DNA from: Alicyclobacillus fructus
Lineage (GTDB): Bacteria; Bacillota; Bacilli; Alicyclobacillales; Alicyclobacillaceae
Reading direction: 5' to 3'
Length of the DNA: 64,000 nucleotides
Assembly: GCF_017329605.1 (NCBI RefSeq)
Contig: NZ_JAFMTY010000007.1
Span: 62,001 to 126,000, forward strand
The stretch's first letter is position 1; each line of letters opens with the position of its first letter. Below, in pieces: positions 63,948 through 64,000 of the stretch. The notes beneath the pieces were generated by a model. That model did not search any database, was not told the origin of the DNA, and saw nothing but the letters and a program-made list of their open reading frames with translations. Both the position numbers and the translations under genes were made by a program.

Positions 63948-64000
63948 AGGAGAGCAGGGCACCTGAGCGGTCTCACCTGCGCAGGTTCCTCCACACCCCG

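Overview
The window reads as chromosomal DNA of a GC-rich Gram-positive (Firmicutes) bacterium, most likely an Alicyclobacillus-type thermoacidophile. This is inferred from Bacillus-type gene sets (PcrA-LigA, GatCAB, a QoxABCD quinol oxidase with CtaA, a DacF-like carboxypeptidase, Ytr- and Yvf-like loci), strong AAGGAGG ribosome binding sites, frequent TTG/GTG starts and high GC. No species-level claim can be proved from the sequence alone. No rRNA, IS element or CRISPR array was seen. One tRNA (Pro, anticodon CGG) is present.

Layout. 1-2.75 kb: the last two genes of a Wadjet/EptABCD-type plasmid-defence operon, the SMC-like ATPase (cut by the window edge) and its Toprim nuclease partner. 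2.8-4.1 kb: a TRIC-like membrane protein, a pyrimidine-dimer-glycosylase-family protein and a tiny ORF. 4.2-8.9 kb: glycosyltransferase, APS kinase, sulfotransferase, nitroreductase and aroA, closed by a strong terminator; the first three suggest a sulfated surface glycoconjugate. 8.96-9.08 kb: a decayed fragment of an RND efflux pump. 9.1-13.5 kb: a Ytr-like operon (GntR regulator, two ATPases, two permeases) with a clear promoter and operator. 13.5-17.75 kb: RNase Z and an MFS exporter, divergent from marR and a cation/proton antiporter. 18.1-21.6 kb: a YvfRSTU-like ABC transporter plus two-component system. 21.6-23.0 kb: a phosphoesterase and a UDG-like protein. 23.5-28.3 kb: qoxABCD-ctaA.

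28.5-32.7 kb: D,D-carboxypeptidase, O-methyltransferase and two coupled membrane-anchored surface proteins. 32.7-36.2 kb: aldo/keto reductase, iron alcohol dehydrogenase, SDR and a DUF420 (CtaM-like) membrane protein. 36.4-39.4 kb: GtrA, an OmpR-type response regulator and a histidine kinase, behind four TTCAG-type direct repeats at exact 11-bp period. 39.4-41.6 kb: SDR, tRNA-Pro and two acetyltransferases. 41.7-46.1 kb: pcrA and ligA. 46.1-48.1 kb: an AT-rich intergenic stretch, a secreted metalloprotease and a small membrane protein. 48.3-52.9 kb: gatCAB and an RlmD-type methyltransferase. 52.9-55.8 kb: a hydrolase, a 14-residue-repeat coiled-coil protein and a DUF2785-type protein.

55.8-61.0 kb is the least ordinary part. 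An orphan winged-helix regulator diverges from a run of four genes of more moderate GC: a small secreted beta-rich protein, a lipoprotein, and an ABC ATPase with an FtsX/MacB-type permease. The permease gene is followed by an unrecognised cytoplasmic protein. 61.0-64.0 kb: an AEC transporter divergent from a second antiporter, whose leader carries a textbook promoter and an intrinsic terminator just before the ribosome binding site (a riboswitch/attenuator candidate), then dps with an operator-like palindrome over its promoter.
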